Shown: piece after piece, positions 61,967 through 64,000 of the stretch
Layout of the letters: each line of letters begins with the position of its first letter
Position numbering within the stretch: the first letter of the stretch is position 1
Source of the DNA: Algoriphagus boseongensis
GTDB lineage: Bacteria; Bacteroidota; Bacteroidia; Cytophagales; Cyclobacteriaceae
Assembly: GCF_004362805.1 (NCBI RefSeq)
Contig: NZ_SNYF01000006.1
Span: forward strand, 744,001 to 808,000
Direction of reading: 5' to 3'
Length of the DNA stretch: 64,000 nt
The notes under the pieces: generated by a model
The model's database searches: none
What the model was told of the DNA's origin: nothing
The model's input: only the letters and a program-made list of their open reading frames with translations
Program-made: the position numbers and the translations under genes

Positions 61967-63316
61967 ATGTCTAAAATAGTGAAGCTTAGGAAGGGATTCG
62001 ACCTGAAGCTAGTTGGAAAGGCTCCTTTGGAGCTTGCCAATTTCGCTGGAGCTCAGACCTTCGCCATTAAGCCAACGGACTTTCCGGGAATTCAACGTCC
62101 CAAAGTCCTTGTGAACGAAGGAGATACCGTCAAAGCCGGTACTCCCATCCTGATCGACAAAGCCTTAGATCAGGTAATCTACGCAGCTCCGGTATCCGGT
62201 GAAATTGTCGAAGTCAAGAGAGGCGAGAAAAGAAAGCTTCTTGAGATCAAGATTTTAGCTGATTCTACAGTATCCCATGAAAATTTTGGTAAAATTGACC
62301 TGAACCAGTCCAGAGAAGAGATTGCTGCGAAATTGGCATCTACTGGAGTTTGGCCAAATATTATCCAAAGACCTTATGGTATCGTAGCCAATCCGCAGGA
62401 TACTCCAAAGGCTATTTTCGTATCTGGATTTGATACCAACCCGCTGGCTCCTGATTATGGATTTACTCTTCAAGGAGAAGAAAAATACTTCCAGGCTGGG
62501 ATTGATGCTTTAGCCAAATTGACTTCTGGTAAAGTTCATCTGAATGTGGATGGTTCTAAGCCAGTTCCTGCAGTTTACTCTGGAGTAAAAAATGCTCAGG
62601 TAAACCAGTTTTCTGGTCCTCACCCTGCTGGAAACGTCGGAGTTCAAATTCATCATCTGGATCCAATCAATAAAGGAGATCTCGCTTGGACAGTAAGTCC
62701 TTTTGGGATTGTTCAGATTGGTAAGGCTGTTTTGGAAGGTGTTTATGACGCTTCTAAGCTGATTGCCTTAACAGGTTCCGAATTGACCAAAACTGGATAT
62801 GTGAAGACTTATGTAGGAGCTAACGTTTCCACTTTTGTAAAAGGAAATCTTAATTCTGGCAATGTCCGAGTGATTTCAGGAAATGTTCTTACAGGAGAAA
62901 AAATTAACCTTGATGGTTATTTAGGTTTTTACCCCAACCAAATCACTGTAATCCCTGAGGGTGATTATGAAGAATTTTTGGGTTGGTTGAAGCCAAGTAG
63001 TTCTAAGTTGAGCTTCCATAAAGCGATTGGTATGCTTTCTTTCTTGAACAAAGGAGAATTTAAAGTAGATACCAATACACACGGTGAAGAAAGACCTTTC
63101 GTAGTTTCTGGAGTATTTGAGAAAGTACTTCCAATGGATATTCTTCCAACATATTTGTTCAAGGCTATTCATGCAGAGGACTTTGATGAGATGGAAGCTT
63201 TGGGTCTTTATGAGCTTGTCGAAGAGGATGTCGCTCTTTGCGAATTTGTGGATCCTTCTAAAAATGAACTACAGGAGTTGGTAAGACACGGGATTGAATT
63301 ATTAATGTACAGTTAA
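61967..63316 (+). CDS. nqrA: Na+-translocating NADH:quinone reductase subunit A
   Basis: NqrA is the cytoplasmic subunit of the sodium-pumping NADH:quinone reductase. The 449-residue sequence has the family's N-terminal VKLRKGFDLKLVGKA and the conserved FSGPHPAGNVGVQIHHLDPI segment. It needs NqrB to F, of which only the beginning of nqrB is inside the window. The Na+ gradient made would power the antiporter encoded at 42722, although the two are unlinked. Confidence 0.95.
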   Translation: MSKIVKLRKGFDLKLVGKAPLELANFAGAQTFAIKPTDFPGIQRPKVLVNEGDTVKAGTPILIDKALDQVIYAAPVSGEIVEVKRGEKRKLLEIKILADSTVSHENFGKIDLNQSREEIAAKLASTGVWPNIIQRPYGIVANPQDTPKAIFVSGFDTNPLAPDYGFTLQGEEKYFQAGIDALAKLTSGKVHLNVDGSKPVPAVYSGVKNAQVNQFSGPHPAGNVGVQIHHLDPINKGDLAWTVSPFGIVQIGKAVLEGVYDASKLIALTGSELTKTGYVKTYVGANVSTFVKGNLNSGNVRVISGNVLTGEKINLDGYLGFYPNQITVIPEGDYEEFLGWLKPSSSKLSFHKAIGMLSFLNKGEFKVDTNTHGEERPFVVSGVFEKVLPMDILPTYLFKAIHAEDFDEMEALGLYELVEEDVALCEFVDPSKNELQELVRHGIELLMYS

Positions 63317-63319
63317 GAT

Positions 63320-64000
63320 ATGAAGGCATTACAAAATCTTTTCGATTCAATAAAGCCAAACTTTGAAAAGGGAGGCAAATGGGAGAAGTTCCATACACTT
63401 TACGAAGGGCATAGAACAATTGCTTTCGCACCAGACTTGACCACAAAGGCGAAAGGAGCCCAGATCAAGGATGCTACAGACTTGAAGCGAGTTATGATCA
63501 CTGTAGTGATCGCTATGATTCCAGCTTTGTTGTTTGGTATTTTGAATATTGGACATCAGCATTTCTTGGCCACTGGTGAAGAAGCCGGATTTGTTGATAA
63601 AGCTATTTTCGGAGCCATTTCTGTGCTTCCTATTCTGATTGTATCCTATGCAGTGGGTTTGTTGACTGAATTCACATTCTGTGTGATTCGTAATCACCCA
63701 ATTTCAGAAGGATACTTGGTAACCGGAATGTTGATTGCCTTGGTTATGCCTCCATACATTCCATTATGGCAGGTCGCTTTGGCAACCATCTTCGCAGTGG
63801 TAATTGGTAAAGAAGTATTCGGTGGTACAGGAATGAATATCCTCAACGTAGCCATGACTGCTAGAGCATTCTTGTATTTCGCTTATCCAGCTCAAATTTC
63901 TGGTGATCAGGTTTGGACTTACCTTGGAGATAAGACTGCTGTAGATGGATTCTCAGGAGCTACTGCATTGGCAGTTGCTTACAATGCAGGCGTAGAAGGC
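63320..64000 (+). CDS. nqrB: Na+-translocating NADH:quinone reductase subunit B (partial)
   Basis: The reading frame opens with ATG 3 bases after the nqrA stop and runs open to the window edge (227 codons, no stop). The protein starts MKALQNLFDSIKPNFEKGGK, has membrane helices from about residue 55, and contains FSGATALA at about 211-218; the threonine (T215) should carry the covalently bound FMN of NqrB. The rest of the gene and the later nqr genes lie beyond the window. Confidence 0.92.
   Translation, partial: MKALQNLFDSIKPNFEKGGKWEKFHTLYEGHRTIAFAPDLTTKAKGAQIKDATDLKRVMITVVIAMIPALLFGILNIGHQHFLATGEEAGFVDKAIFGAISVLPILIVSYAVGLLTEFTFCVIRNHPISEGYLVTGMLIALVMPPYIPLWQVALATIFAVVIGKEVFGGTGMNILNVAMTARAFLYFAYPAQISGDQVWTYLGDKTAVDGFSGATALAVAYNAGVEG

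Noticed and set aside
1..64000. CRISPR arrays, prophage, insertion sequences, rRNA operons
   Set aside because: No regularly spaced repeats, integrase or transposase reading frames, or rRNA segments were recognised.

Overview
The window looks like chromosomal core DNA from a member of the Bacteroidota, most likely a Cytophagales/Cyclobacteriaceae bacterium of the Algoriphagus type. The reasons are the repeated promoter box TAnnTTTG, often with TTG or TTTG 16-20 bases upstream; the near absence of Shine-Dalgarno sequences; Bacteroidota family types (DUF4199, a GT4/GH57/debranching trio, a dihydroorotase with the Bacteroidota-style DDQVH metal motif, Na+-NQR); and moderately AT-rich DNA. The organism call is inference from gene content only.

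Layout. 1-5071: threonine operon (leader peptide, thrA, thrB, thrC). 5037-7412: AT-rich three-gene cassette on the minus strand (Fic protein, 4-TM protein, membrane-anchored HExxH protein) with a perfect palindrome at its promoter. 7525-9663: GH43 lipoprotein and polyprenyl synthase, separated by a REP-like hairpin. 9814-13106: DUF4199 protein, PlsB-like acyltransferase and overlapping gpsA. 13128-18017: two tandem PQQ-type sugar dehydrogenases, fbp, and a second aspartokinase (lysC). 18083-21056: Gfo/Idh/MocA oxidoreductase facing a probable protein-deglycation operon (LMW-PTP, fructosamine kinase, GNAT). 21230-26784: waaA-rsgA, PyrR-like PRTase-panB, and a secreted PQQ-repeat beta-propeller. 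26833-31257: glycogen/alpha-glucan operon. 31317-33093: an uncatalogued 46-codon ORF with its own terminator, tRNA-His with an odd acceptor stem, and dihydroorotase. 33141-36028: DEAD-box helicase and secreted M28 peptidase. 36221-40850: gcvP facing lipA, then an envelope protein. 40921-44305: OsmC, serine dehydratase alpha, membrane protein, Ca2+/Na+ antiporter, upp. 44356-47035: two OmpA-family paralogues. 47207-52079: M42 peptidase-hpt-adk, then obg-grpE-dnaJ. 52158-56699: secreted beta-protein, ABC exporter pair, orphan histidine kinase. 56871-61833: prfC, adenine deaminase, cmk-ispH. 61967-64000: nqrA and the start of nqrB, cut by the window edge.

How the genes work together. ThrA/B/C make threonine from aspartate under an apparent threonine-sensing leader, while a separate LysC can feed the lysine branch. 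GpsA supplies glycerol-3-phosphate to the overlapping acyltransferase. LipA makes the lipoyl cofactor on which the glycine cleavage system containing GcvP depends. The GDE/GT4/GH57 trio remodels alpha-glucan. GrpE and DnaJ serve DnaK. Three phosphoribosyltransferases, adenylate kinase and adenine deaminase provide nucleotide salvage.

No phage, IS element, CRISPR array or rRNA operon was seen. The least ordinary parts are the threonine leader, the Fic/4-TM/protease cassette with its operator, the deglycation operon, the 46-codon ORF and the mismatched tRNA-His.
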